From the NCBI RefSeq assembly GCF_002288525.1, contig NZ_CP023067.1:372001-436000 (forward strand): DNA of 64,000 bases, in the 5' to 3' direction. This stretch comes from Sinorhizobium sojae CCBAU 05684. GTDB lineage: Bacteria; Pseudomonadota; Alphaproteobacteria; Rhizobiales; Rhizobiaceae. A program made the translations under genes and the position numbers. Below are positions 8,084 through 16,994 of the stretch, in pieces (the stretch's first letter is position 1; each line of letters starts with the position of its first letter). The notes under the pieces were generated by a model. The model saw only the letters and a list, made by a program, of their open reading frames with translations. It was not told the DNA's origin and did not search any database.

Positions 8084-8884
8084 TCACGAGTCCCGGGTGC
8101 GATCCCGCTGCTGCAGGCGCAATTGGGCGATGCGCGCCCACTCACCGCTGCGTTCCGCCTCGCGAGCGGCGGCGGCGACGAAATCGATATGACTTTGAGC
8201 GGCCCACTTGGCCGCTTGCGGATCGCGCGCCATGACCGCGGCATAGATCGCCTCGTGCTGCGCCAGCAGCCGATCGCGGGCGCCGGGGGCGCCGAAGATC
8301 GTATTGCGGTGAAAGAATATGCCCCGGGTCAGAAGCCTGTAACAGGCCCGCAGCGTATGCAGCAGAATGATGTTGTGCGCGCTCTCGCCGATCGCGTTGT
8401 GCAACTCGATGTCCGCCTCGAGCTCTTCGTCGAAATTGCCGCTGCGGTGCGCCTCGCGCATGCGTTCGATGACACGGGTCAGGATATCGCGGTCGAAGTC
8501 CGTGGCGCGGGTGGCGGCGAGCTCCGCGGTCAGGCCTTCGAGTTCGCGCCGATACTCGAGGTAGTCCTGCGTCGCCTTCGAATGGCGCCCGATGAGCTCG
8601 ACCAGCGGCTTTGAGAATATCTGCCCGACCACGTCCGCGACGAAAGTGCCGCCGCCGTGCCGGCTCTCCAGCAGACCGCGCGTCTCCAACTCTTTTAGCG
8701 CCTCGCGCAGGATCGGCCGCGACACGTCGAAACGCCTGGAAAGCTCCCGCTCGCCCGGCAGGCGATCGCCGTCGCGAAGCACGCCTTCGAGAATGAGAAG
8801 CTCGATCTGCTGTACGACCTCGTCCGCCGTGCGGCTATGGCTGATGCGGGCATAGAGGTCGATCTGGTGTTCGGTCACGGGCAT
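8084..8884 (-). CDS. GntR-family regulator, FadR/FCD type
   Basis: 266 residues. Residues about 15-80 form the GntR winged helix (LRDGDRLPGERELSRRFDVS, then RPILREALKELETRGLL). The rest is an all-helical FCD ligand domain containing the metal-binding Asp/His pattern (DIELHNAIGESAHN). FCD regulators bind organic acids such as lactate, glycolate or pyruvate. The position upstream of glcDEF suggests, but does not prove, that it is a GlcC-like regulator of glycolate oxidation. GGAG lies only three bases before the ATG at 8884. The GTG at 8878 has better spacing and could be the true start. Confidence 0.88.
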   Translation of the reverse strand: MPVTEHQIDLYARISHSRTADEVVQQIELLILEGVLRDGDRLPGERELSRRFDVSRPILREALKELETRGLLESRHGGGTFVADVVGQIFSKPLVELIGRHSKATQDYLEYRRELEGLTAELAATRATDFDRDILTRVIERMREAHRSGNFDEELEADIELHNAIGESAHNIILLHTLRACYRLLTRGIFFHRNTIFGAPGARDRLLAQHEAIYAAVMARDPQAAKWAAQSHIDFVAAAAREAERSGEWARIAQLRLQQRDRTRDS

Positions 8885-9085
8885 GCTCTCCTAGGCGGAC
8901 AGCTCTTGCGCTCAAGCCTACCGCTCTTCGGGAATCTAGCAGCCGCCGCGAAGTGGTCAAATTGATTGTCCACTTCGCGGCCCTGAGGCTGACAAAAGTC
9001 AAGCTGCGTCAAAGCGCCCAATTCTTTTTGCTCGACGGGTTGATAAGAAAATGGTGATGAATGCGTGAGGGGGACGAAGCGCTTC

Positions 9086-10360
9086 ATGTCAAAAGGCAGT
9101 TTTGCATTTCCGGTTGCACCGTTGCGCGCTCAGGCGTTGGGCGAGGTTCACGCGCGGCCCTACGCACTGGTGACGACGCCGCGCGTCATCTTTCAGCTTG
9201 CTTTCCTCACCGAAGGCGGATCGATCGTCGATCATGCGGTGCTCTCCGAACTGTCGCGGTCCTGTGGCATCGCGCCACCCGGACGCGACGCCAGCCACCA
9301 TGCCATCCCCTGGGGGAATGGCACGCTGCGCTGGGAGCGGCATACGGAATTCTCCACCTATTTCTGGGATACGCCGGCGCCGAACCGGTTCGGTGAAGAG
9401 GTGCCGGTTCATCCGTTTGGCGACGGATTTTCGCCGCCGGGCCTGTTAATTGCCGGCATCCGCCTCGAGATCCGACCCGACACGCCGCAGACTAGAGAGG
9501 CGATCAGGCTCTTCGATCCGAAGAGCCTCTGCTACAGCGAAAGCAAGAACGGCCAGGCCGTGATCGTGACCGACTTTCGCCAGAACGGCGACGGCCTCAC
9601 CCAGATTCTCGTGATTGACAGGGGGATGACCGAGGCGGGCACGGGTGCCCTGGCGCAGCGCCTGCTCGACATCGAGACCTATCGCACACTCGCCATGCTC
9701 GGCCTGCCGGTGGCGCAATCATTGTCGCCGGAAATCCGGCGGACCGAGGACGGCCTGACGGCGATCACCCAGCGGATGAAAGCAAATGTCCGCGAGGAAG
9801 CTGACGAGATGCTTTCCGGGATCACGCGTCTTGCCGCCGATCTCGAAGCCGGCGCCGCCTTGAGCCTTTATCGCTTCGGCGCCAGCCGCGCCTATTACGG
9901 CATCGTCCAGGAACGCATCCGTACACTTTCCGAAACGCCCGTGCCCGGTTACGAGACGATCGGCACCTTCCTCGAACGCCGGCTGGCGCCGGCCATGCGG
10001 ACCTGTCAATCGGTCGAGGAGCGGCAGAAGAACCTGTCGACCAAGCTGGCGCGCGCGACGACGCTCCTGCGAAGCTGGGTCGACGTCGAACTCGAACGCC
10101 AGAACAGCGCGCTGCTCAATTCGATGGACCGCCGAGCGAAGCTGCAGTTGCGCCTGCAGCAAACGGTCGAAGGCTTGTCGGTCGCCGCGATCTCCTACTA
10201 CGTCGTCGGGCTGTTCGGCTACCTCGCCAAGCCCTTGAGCCACCAGATCCCCGTCGACCCCGGCGTGCTCACCGGCCTTGCCGTCCCCATTGCGGTGTTC
10301 GGCGTCTGGATGGTCGTAAGGCGCATTCGCCGCCATCATGAGGAGGCGTCGCACAAATAG
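9086..10360 (+). CDS. DUF3422 family membrane protein
   Basis: A 424-residue protein matching the DUF3422 family of proteobacterial proteins of unknown role. The soluble N-terminal part begins SFAFPVAPLRAQALGEVHARPY. A coiled region near residues 300-350 precedes two hydrophobic segments at the C-terminus (AAISYYVVGLFGYLA and TGLAVPIAVFGVWMVV). This is the layout of a tail-anchored inner-membrane protein facing the cytoplasm. GAGGGGGAC about ten bases upstream supports the ATG at 9086 over the GTG at 9065. It is divergent from the GntR gene and 220 bases ahead of glcD, with a palindromic repeat between. Confidence 0.85.
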   Translation: MSKGSFAFPVAPLRAQALGEVHARPYALVTTPRVIFQLAFLTEGGSIVDHAVLSELSRSCGIAPPGRDASHHAIPWGNGTLRWERHTEFSTYFWDTPAPNRFGEEVPVHPFGDGFSPPGLLIAGIRLEIRPDTPQTREAIRLFDPKSLCYSESKNGQAVIVTDFRQNGDGLTQILVIDRGMTEAGTGALAQRLLDIETYRTLAMLGLPVAQSLSPEIRRTEDGLTAITQRMKANVREEADEMLSGITRLAADLEAGAALSLYRFGASRAYYGIVQERIRTLSETPVPGYETIGTFLERRLAPAMRTCQSVEERQKNLSTKLARATTLLRSWVDVELERQNSALLNSMDRRAKLQLRLQQTVEGLSVAAISYYVVGLFGYLAKPLSHQIPVDPGVLTGLAVPIAVFGVWMVVRRIRRHHEEASHK

Positions 10361-10454
10361 CGTCCATTGCTATCGCGCTTCAAATATGCATGCGGCCGAA
10401 GGTCCATTAGCATTGCCCCGGATGCCGTTCCAGTGGTAAACAAAAAATACCACC

Positions 10455-10560
10455 CTATGGCGCCACGCCTGTTCTCTGGAAGCGTAGAGATCGCCATAGC
10501 ATGTTGAATTTCCGTGTGTTTCCTCAAGTCGGCAAGATTTGAGAAGCACGCCTCAGGGCG
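10455..10560 (+). repeat. Dispersed palindromic repeat, covarying copy
   Basis: Outer arms CTATGGCG (10455-10462) and CGCCATAG (10492-10499) pair perfectly, although both arms differ from the CTACAGCG/CGCTGTAG of the copy at 7264. The tail GTTGAATTTCCGTGTGTTTC and TCAAGTCGGCAAGATTTGAG matches the family tail. The compensatory changes suggest that the fold is conserved. Confidence 0.6.
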
Positions 10561-10579
10561 CATCTGGCTGGAGGTGCTC

Positions 10580-12019
10580 ATGCCGGAGACGATCGGGTTC
10601 TTGGAACCCAGACAGGCCGTTCTTGACCGCCGGCGGGAGATTCTCATCGACCTCGCCGATCTCCTCCCCGAGGCCTCGCTGATCGGCGACGAGCGCGGGT
10701 TGAAACCCTTCGAGACGGATGCATTCCTTGCCTATCGCCGTATGCCGTTGGCCGTGACCCTGCCGGAGACGACGGAGCAGGTCGCAGCCATTCTCAAATA
10801 TTGCAGCCGATATGGCATCCCCGTCGTGCCGCGCGGCGCCGGAACCTCACTTTCCGGCGGCGCCATTCCCCAGGAGGATGCCGTCGTCGTCGGTCTCTCG
10901 AAGATGTCCCGCATACTCGACATCGACCTCTTCAACCGTACGGCGACGGTTCAGGCCGGCGTCACCAATCTCAGCATTTCCGAAGCGGCCGGTGCCGACG
11001 GCTTCTTCTACGCGCCCGACCCGAGTTCGCAGCTCGCCTGCACCATCGGCGGCAATATCGGCATGAATTCCGGCGGCGCCCATTGCCTGAAATACGGGGT
11101 GACCACCAACAATCTCCTGGGCGTCAAGATGGTGCTTTGCGACGGCACGGTGATCGAGCTTGGCGGCAAGGCGCTGGATGCGCCGGGTTATGATCTCATC
11201 GGCCTCGTCTGCGGCTCGGAGGGGCAACTCGGCATCGTCACGGAGGCGACCGTCCGCCTGATCGCAAAGCCGGAAGGCGCGCGCCCGGTGCTCTTCGGCT
11301 TCGATTCGTCGGAAGCGGCCGGGTCCTGCGTCGCCGATATTATCGCTGCCGGCATCATTCCGGTCGCGATTGAATTCATGGACAAGCCGGCGATCGAGAT
11401 CTGCGAAGCCTTCGCCCAGGCGGGTTATCCTCTTGACGTGGAGGCGCTCCTGATCGTCGAGGTCGAGGGTTCTGAAGCTGAGATGGACGCAACGCTTCAG
11501 AGCATCATCGAGATCGCCCGCCGCCACGGCGTCAAGACGATCAAGGAATCGCAATCGGCGCTCGAGGCGGCGCTGATCTGGAAGGGCAGGAAATCCGCCT
11601 TCGGCGCTACCGGTCGCATCGCCGACTACATCTGCATGGACGGCACCGTGCCGCTGAGCCAGCTCTCGCATGTGCTGCGCCGGAGCGGCGAGATCGTTGC
11701 GGGCTATGGCTTGCGCGTCGCCAACGTCTTCCATGCCGGCGACGGCAACATGCATCCGCTGATCCTCTACGACATCAATGATCCGGAGGATGCGGCGCGT
11801 GCCGAGGCCGCCGGCAACGATATCCTGAAGCTTTGCGTCGAGGCGGGCGGCTGCCTCACGGGCGAGCATGGCGTCGGCATAGAGAAGCGCGACCTGATGC
11901 GGCATCAGTACAGCCAGGCCGACCTCGACCAGCAGATGGCGGCGCGCGCGGCCTTCGATCCGCATTGGCTGCTGAACCCGTCGAAGGTCTTCCCGCTCGA
12001 AGGGCGGCCCGCGACATGA
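10580..12019 (+). CDS. glcD: Glycolate oxidase FAD-linked subunit GlcD
   Basis: 479 residues, matching GlcD, the flavoprotein subunit of glycolate oxidase/dehydrogenase. The enzyme oxidises glycolate (and D-lactate) to glyoxylate and passes electrons through GlcE and GlcF to the respiratory chain. The FAD-binding PCMH domain is marked by PRGAGTSLSGGAIPQ near residue 80 and IGGNIGMNSGGAHCLKYGV near 155. The C-terminal substrate domain has VFHAGDGNMHP and CLTGEHGVGIEK. A strong GGAGG seven bases upstream fixes the ATG at 10580 rather than an upstream start inside the repeat. The stop overlaps the glcE start (ATGA). Confidence 0.95.
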   Translation: MPETIGFLEPRQAVLDRRREILIDLADLLPEASLIGDERGLKPFETDAFLAYRRMPLAVTLPETTEQVAAILKYCSRYGIPVVPRGAGTSLSGGAIPQEDAVVVGLSKMSRILDIDLFNRTATVQAGVTNLSISEAAGADGFFYAPDPSSQLACTIGGNIGMNSGGAHCLKYGVTTNNLLGVKMVLCDGTVIELGGKALDAPGYDLIGLVCGSEGQLGIVTEATVRLIAKPEGARPVLFGFDSSEAAGSCVADIIAAGIIPVAIEFMDKPAIEICEAFAQAGYPLDVEALLIVEVEGSEAEMDATLQSIIEIARRHGVKTIKESQSALEAALIWKGRKSAFGATGRIADYICMDGTVPLSQLSHVLRRSGEIVAGYGLRVANVFHAGDGNMHPLILYDINDPEDAARAEAAGNDILKLCVEAGGCLTGEHGVGIEKRDLMRHQYSQADLDQQMAARAAFDPHWLLNPSKVFPLEGRPAT

Positions 12020-13227
12020 TCGTCCATTTCGAACCGCCAAGCGAGGAAGGCATTGCCTCGGTCGTCCGCTCGGCATCGGCCGAGCGCGTCACGCTTTCGA
12101 TCGTCGGCGGGGGCACGCGGACGGGCTTCGGCAATCCCATCCGGGCGGATCGCACGCTTTCGACGCGGCGCCTCTCCGGCATCGTCACCTATAATCCCGC
12201 GGAGATGACGATGAGCGCGCTCGCGGGCACGCCGCTGTCGGAGATCGAGGCGGCGCTCGATGCGAAAGGCCAGATGCTGTCCTTCGAGCCGATGGACCAC
12301 AGGCCGGTCTTCGGCACGTCCGGCGAGCCGACCATCGGCGGCGTCTTTGCGGCCAATGTCTCGGGCCCGCGCCGCTATGTCGCCGGTGCCGCGCGCGACA
12401 GCCTGCTCGGCCTTCGCTTCATCAATGGCCGCGGCGAGGTGATTAAGGCCGGCGGGCGGGTGATGAAAAACGTCACCGGGCTCGACCTCGTCAAGTTGCT
12501 CGCCGGCTCCCACGGCACGCTTGGGATCCTGACGGAGGTCACCTTCAAGGTCCTGCCTTCGCGGTCCGCGGCCGCAACCGTGGTCGTTTCCGGTCGCAAC
12601 GACGCGGAGGCCGCAGCGGTGATGGCCGAGGCCATGGCCCAGCCGGTGGAGGTGTCGGGCGCTGCGCATCTGCCGGAGAGCGTCCGTGGGCGGTTCGTCG
12701 CCGGCGCGCTGCCCGAGGGGGCGGCCACGGTGCTAAGGCTAGAAGGGCTTGCCGACTCGGTCGCCCTGCGTGCGCAAAGGCTTTCAGGGGCGCTCGCTCG
12801 CTTCGGGCCGGTCTCACAGTTGGATGCCGCCCAGTCCAAGGTGCTTTGGGCGGAAATCCGCGACGTGAAGCCCTATGCCGACGGCACCATGCGGCCGCTC
12901 TGGCGCGTCTCCGTCGCCCCTTCGGCGGGGCATCAGCTCGTCGCCGCGCTTCGGTTGCAGACGGGCGTGGACGCCTTCTATGATTGGCAGGGCGGGCTCG
13001 TCTGGCTGCGCATGGAGGCGGACCCCGAGGCCGAGCTCCTGCGACGCTATATCCGCGCGGTCGGCGGCGGGCACGCGATGCTTCTGCGCGCCGGTGAGGA
13101 CGAACGTGCGCGCATCCCGGCCTTTGAACCGCAGCCATCCGCTGTGGCACAATTGTCGGAACGCCTGCGCGCGTCGTTCGACCCATCGCGGATTTTCAAT
13201 CCCGGGCGGCTGGCGGCAATCGCTTGA
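12016..13227 (+). CDS. glcE: Glycolate oxidase subunit GlcE
   Basis: 403 residues. GlcE is the second FAD-binding subunit, related to GlcD but shorter. The nucleotide loop is seen as LSIVGGGTRTGFGNP near residue 28, with TIGGVFAANVSGPRRY near 105 and MKNVTGLDLVKLLAGSHGTL near 152. The C-terminus SFDPSRIFNPGRLA is the usual family ending. The start overlaps the glcD stop by four bases (ATGA), which indicates translational coupling. A longer open frame reaching back into glcD in another frame is spurious. Confidence 0.94.
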   Translation: MIVHFEPPSEEGIASVVRSASAERVTLSIVGGGTRTGFGNPIRADRTLSTRRLSGIVTYNPAEMTMSALAGTPLSEIEAALDAKGQMLSFEPMDHRPVFGTSGEPTIGGVFAANVSGPRRYVAGAARDSLLGLRFINGRGEVIKAGGRVMKNVTGLDLVKLLAGSHGTLGILTEVTFKVLPSRSAAATVVVSGRNDAEAAAVMAEAMAQPVEVSGAAHLPESVRGRFVAGALPEGAATVLRLEGLADSVALRAQRLSGALARFGPVSQLDAAQSKVLWAEIRDVKPYADGTMRPLWRVSVAPSAGHQLVAALRLQTGVDAFYDWQGGLVWLRMEADPEAELLRRYIRAVGGGHAMLLRAGEDERARIPAFEPQPSAVAQLSERLRASFDPSRIFNPGRLAAIA

Positions 13228-13267
13228 GGCATCGCCATCATGACGCCCAACGGCCAAGGAGACCTCA

Positions 13268-13648
13268 ATGACAGATCCTGGTTCGCACACGCCGCCTTCC
13301 CGTGATACCGACCGCTGGCTGGAACCCGGAAAGGTCAACATCCAGATCGTCTACGTTCTGTATCTGCTTGGCTTTGCCATCGGCATCACGCCGCTGATCG
13401 GCCTCGTTATCGCCTATCTCAATCGCGACAAGGCCGAAATCTGGGCAAGGTCGCATTATGACTGGGCGATCCGAACCTTCTGGATCGCCTTGCTGTTCAT
13501 CCTGATCTCGGCGGTGCTGTCCGTCGTCTTCATCGGCGTGCTCGGCTTCGTGGCGACCGCAGTCTGGGTCGTGGTGCGCTGTGTCGTCGGTCTTCAGAAG
13601 GCTGCGCGCGAGGACCCGATCACCAATCCGGAAAGCTGGTGGATCTAG
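13268..13648 (+). CDS. Small membrane protein, DUF4870-like
   Basis: A 126-residue protein with three hydrophobic segments (about 26-50, 70-92 and 92-112). It has the DUF4870/Tic20-like pattern GFAIGITPLIGLVIAYLNRD and SHYDWAIRTFWIAL. Members sit in the inner membrane and have no assigned function. It lies between glcE and glcF, all on one strand (gaps 40 and 39 bases), so it should be co-transcribed. GGAG lies about eight bases before the ATG. A role in membrane association of the glycolate oxidase is possible but only inferred from position. Confidence 0.82.
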   Translation: MTDPGSHTPPSRDTDRWLEPGKVNIQIVYVLYLLGFAIGITPLIGLVIAYLNRDKAEIWARSHYDWAIRTFWIALLFILISAVLSVVFIGVLGFVATAVWVVVRCVVGLQKAAREDPITNPESWWI

Positions 13649-13687
13649 ATACCTTCCGACCGGCCCTTACAGTATCGGAGTATTCGG

Positions 13688-14983
13688 TTGCAGACCAATT
13701 TTTCCCCTGAACAGCTTGCTGACCCGCATGTCGCGGAATCCGAGAAGATCCTGCGCAAGTGCGTTCACTGCGGCTTCTGCACCGCCACCTGTCCCACCTA
13801 TGTGCTTCTCGGCGACGAGCTCGATAGCCCGCGCGGGCGCATCTATCTTATCAAGGACATGCTCGAAAACGGGCGTGCCGCCGATAAGGAAACCGTCACC
13901 CATATTGACCGCTGCCTCTCATGTCTCTCCTGCATGACGACCTGTCCCTCAGACGTCGATTACATGCATCTCGTCGACCACGCCCGCATTCATATCGAAG
14001 AGACCTATCGACGGCCCTTCAACGACCGTTTCGCCCGTTCCGTGATCGCCGCGACGCTGCCCTATCCGAGGCGCTTCCGGGCGGCGCTCGGGGCTGCCCG
14101 TCTCGCCCGGCCGATGGCCGGACTGCTGAAGCGCATTCCCTGGCTCAAAACCTTCGGCGTCATGCTCGATCTCGCGCCGGCTGCGCTGCCGCCCGCATCC
14201 GCGACCGCAAAGCCGAAAATCCATCCGGCGAAGGGTGCTCGCCGTGGCCGCGTGGCGCTGCTCGCCGGCTGCGCCCAACCGGTGTTGCGGCCGGAGATCA
14301 ACGAGGCGGCGATCCGGCTGCTGACGGGGCAGGGGATCGAGGTCGTCGTCGCGGAAGGGGAAGGCTGCTGCGGCGCCCTGGTTCACCATATGGGCCGCGA
14401 GGAACAGGCGCTGAAGGCCGCCCGCCGCAATGTCGACGCCTGGCTGAAGGCCGCCGAGGAGAGCAGCCTCGACGCCGTCGTCATCACCGCCTCCGGCTGC
14501 GGCACGACGATCAAGGATTATGGCCATATGCTGCGGCTTGATTCCGCCTATGCCGACAAGGCAGCGAAGGTCTCTGCTCTGGCGAAAGACATAACCGAAT
14601 ATCTGGCGAATCTGGACCTGCCGGAACAGGAGACGCGCGGGCTGACGGTCGCCTATCACTCCGCCTGTTCGATGCAGCATGGGCAGAAGATCACGACGAT
14701 GCCGAAGCAGCTTCTGAAACGGGCGGGGTTTACGGTGCGCGACCCGGCGGAAGGCCACCTCTGTTGCGGCTCGGCCGGTACCTACAACATTCTGCAGCCG
14801 GAAATTTCGGCGAAGCTGAAGGCGCGGAAGGTCAGGAATATCGAAGCGACCAAGCCGAATGTGATCGCGACCGGCAATATCGGTTGCATCACGCAGATCG
14901 CGACCGGAACCAATATCCCGATCCTACATACGGTCGAGCTTCTGGATTGGGCCTATGGTGGGCCGAAGCCGGCGGGGGTTTGA
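13688..14983 (+). CDS. glcF: Glycolate oxidase iron-sulfur subunit GlcF
   Basis: 431 residues. Two ferredoxin-type clusters are visible: CVHCGFCTATCP at about 25-36 and CLSCLSCMTTCP at about 77-88. Two CCG domains follow (GCCGALVHHMG and CCGSAGTYN), which bind an additional cluster or haem-linked site in this family. GlcF carries electrons from GlcD/GlcE to the quinone pool. The start appears to be TTG (LQTNFSPEQLADPHV), since no ATG or GTG lies ahead of the first cluster and homologues begin MQTNFSPEQL. It completes the glcD-glcE-DUF4870-glcF transcription unit, followed by a palindromic repeat. Confidence 0.93.
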   Translation: MQTNFSPEQLADPHVAESEKILRKCVHCGFCTATCPTYVLLGDELDSPRGRIYLIKDMLENGRAADKETVTHIDRCLSCLSCMTTCPSDVDYMHLVDHARIHIEETYRRPFNDRFARSVIAATLPYPRRFRAALGAARLARPMAGLLKRIPWLKTFGVMLDLAPAALPPASATAKPKIHPAKGARRGRVALLAGCAQPVLRPEINEAAIRLLTGQGIEVVVAEGEGCCGALVHHMGREEQALKAARRNVDAWLKAAEESSLDAVVITASGCGTTIKDYGHMLRLDSAYADKAAKVSALAKDITEYLANLDLPEQETRGLTVAYHSACSMQHGQKITTMPKQLLKRAGFTVRDPAEGHLCCGSAGTYNILQPEISAKLKARKVRNIEATKPNVIATGNIGCITQIATGTNIPILHTVELLDWAYGGPKPAGV

Positions 14984-15003
14984 CGTTCGAGTGTGTAGGA
15001 ATT

Positions 15004-15156
15004 ACCCCTCAGCCGCCTGCCGGCACCTTCTCCCCGCAAGCGGGGCGAAGGAGGATCGCCGCGAAGTCTCGCCCTCCACCGAGGTCGAATGTGTGAGGGG
15101 CGAAGGTTCAGGAATCCCCTCTCCCGCGTGCGGGGAGAGGGTTAGGGTGAGGGGCA
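15004..15156 (+). repeat. RIME-like intergenic mosaic element
   Basis: Two large palindromes sit in one unit: CACCTTCTCCCCGC...GCGGGGCGAAGG (15024-15051) and CCCCTCTCCCGCG...GCGGGGAGAGGG with the tail TTAGGGTGAGGGGC. This is the architecture of the Rhizobium-specific intergenic mosaic element (RIME). It lies between convergent glcF and the L,D-transpeptidase gene and may work as a bidirectional terminator. The copy at 23393-23537 is inverted relative to it. Confidence 0.75.
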
Positions 15157-15164
15157 GCTTGCCG

Positions 15165-15860
15165 TCAGCCGCCGAAGATCTGGCGGAAAATGTCGACGCC
15201 ACGGTCGTCGAAGCTGATGTCGCCCTGCTTGTTGCCGGGGCCGATCACGATCACCTTGGTGCCGATCGGAGCCCGATCATAGAGATGCTCGACGTCCTCG
15301 TTCATCATCCGGATGCAGCCAGACGACATGTTCTGACCGATCGTCCAAGGTTGGTTGGTGCCATGGATGCGGAAGATCGTGTCGCGGCCGCCCTTGTAGA
15401 GATAGAGCGCGCGGGCGCCGAGCGGGTTGTCGATGCCGCCTTCCTGGGTGATCGGCAGGATTCGGCCCTTGGCCGCTTCGCGCGCGCGCATTTCCGCCGG
15501 CGGCGTCCAGCTCGGCCATTCGGCCTTGCGGCCCACTTTGACGATGCCGGACCAGCCGAAACCCTCGCGGCCGACGCCGATGCCGTAGCGCGTCGCGCGG
15601 TTCGGACCATCGATGTAATAGAGGAATTTGCTGTTGGTATCCACGATGATCGTGCCGGGCGCTTCTTCCGTGCGGAAACGAACCTTGGTTCGCCAATACT
15701 TCTTCGGCGGCTTCTTCGGCTGGGCGGTGAGGACGATGTCCGAGCGCTTGACGGCCGTTCCGCCAGGCTCGACCGGCGTGAACGCCGAAGCGCCCACGGC
15801 AGCAAACAGAGTCGTGGCCGCGACGCCGAGCGCAACCAGTATACCGGCGTGACATTTCAT
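15165..15860 (-). CDS. L,D-transpeptidase (YkuD domain), first of two
   Basis: A 231-residue exported protein. The N-terminal signal peptide is ILVALGVAATTLFAAVGASA. The YkuD catalytic domain covers about 85-215, with the conserved HGTNQPWTIGQNMSSGCIRM carrying the His and the Cys nucleophile (SSGCIRM). It would cross-link peptidoglycan (3-3 links) or attach outer-membrane proteins to it in the periplasm. It is on the same strand as, and 181 bases downstream of, a paralogue at 16042. The paralogue's catalytic region is nearly the same, and together they look like a tandem duplication. The ATG follows a purine-rich stretch. Confidence 0.92.
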   Translation of the reverse strand: MKCHAGILVALGVAATTLFAAVGASAFTPVEPGGTAVKRSDIVLTAQPKKPPKKYWRTKVRFRTEEAPGTIIVDTNSKFLYYIDGPNRATRYGIGVGREGFGWSGIVKVGRKAEWPSWTPPAEMRAREAAKGRILPITQEGGIDNPLGARALYLYKGGRDTIFRIHGTNQPWTIGQNMSSGCIRMMNEDVEHLYDRAPIGTKVIVIGPGNKQGDISFDDRGVDIFRQIFGG

Positions 15861-16041
15861 CTACGATTCCCTCTCAACCCCAAATTCCAAAAAGCGATGC
15901 GATTTACTGGCAAGTTCCGGCCTGAGACAACCGATACAAACAGACTGCGTCGGGCAAGCAGCGTCGCGGACAACCGCTGTTGCCTTTAGATCACGGTTCG
16001 GCTGGAAAAAGCGCGGCTCGCGTCGAAGCGAGCCGCCGCCG

Positions 16042-16788
16042 CTACAGCACGACGACCTTGGTGCCGACATTCACCCGCTCGTAAAGATCGACGACGTCCT
16101 CGTTGCGCATGCGGATACAGCCGGAGGACACGGCATAGCCGATCGTCCAGGGCGCATTGGTGCCGTGGATGCGATAGAGCGTGGAGCCGAGATACATAGC
16201 GCGGGCGCCCAGCGGGTTCTGGGGGCCGCCGTCCATGCGCGCCGGCAGGTAATGGCCCTTCGCCGCTTCGCGCGCGATCATTTCCTTCGGCGGCGTCCAG
16301 CTCGGCCACTCCGCCTTGCGGGTGATCCTGTGTTCGCCCGCCCACTCGAAGCCCGGCTTGCCGACGCCGACACCGTAGCGGCGAGCTTCGCCATTGCCGG
16401 TCACGAGATAGAGGAAGCGGTTATTGGTGTCGATCACGATCGTGCCGGGCTTCTCCCCTGTCTGATAGGCCACCATCTGCGGCAGGAACTGCGGATCGAG
16501 CTTGGTTTTTACCGGTTTCTGGGCGCGTGCGGCGGCCACGGGCTGAACGGCCGGTGCGTAGGGCTTGCGCCTGACCTGCCGCCGCTCGACGGGTTTTCGC
16601 GTGGCGGCCGGCGCCTCTGGGCGGTAAACGGCCGGGCGTACGTGCCGGCCGGTCAACTGCATCACCCAGGGTGCCGTCAGGTCCGGGCTGACGATGACCG
16701 GGGGCCGGTTCTGGTAACGATCCTGCGCCTCGGCGCTCACGGGGAGGATGCAGAGGCAGGTCGTGGCAAGCAAAAGGAACTTCTTCAT
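16042..16788 (-). CDS. L,D-transpeptidase (YkuD domain), second of two
   Basis: A 248-residue exported protein with signal peptide KFLLLATTCLCILPVSAEA. A Pro/Arg/Lys-rich linker spans residues about 50-100. The YkuD domain at about 110-245 ends with HGTNAPWTIGYAVSSGCIRM (catalytic His and Cys). It carries the same EWPSWTPPKEMIAREAAKG block as its neighbour at 15165, which supports duplication. The longer basic linker may bind peptidoglycan. Substrate preference cannot be told from the sequence. Rhizobiales rely heavily on 3-3 peptidoglycan links and carry many such enzymes. Confidence 0.92.
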   Translation of the reverse strand: MKKFLLLATTCLCILPVSAEAQDRYQNRPPVIVSPDLTAPWVMQLTGRHVRPAVYRPEAPAATRKPVERRQVRRKPYAPAVQPVAAARAQKPVKTKLDPQFLPQMVAYQTGEKPGTIVIDTNNRFLYLVTGNGEARRYGVGVGKPGFEWAGEHRITRKAEWPSWTPPKEMIAREAAKGHYLPARMDGGPQNPLGARAMYLGSTLYRIHGTNAPWTIGYAVSSGCIRMRNEDVVDLYERVNVGTKVVVL

Positions 16789-16994
16789 CGGACGGACTCG
16801 CTACATTACGCCCAATACGAGGCGGCTATTGGAGCCGCGATGCTCGCACCCGCCCCGCCACCGAAAAGTAAACGGCCCTTCGCTAAAATGCCGCGGATGC
16901 GATAAAGCTTCGGGTAGGGTTATTTGCGGCTTTATGAATCTGGTTTACAAATGGTAAACGGAACAAAAGAGAAACATCTGCGAAGGAATGGGCG

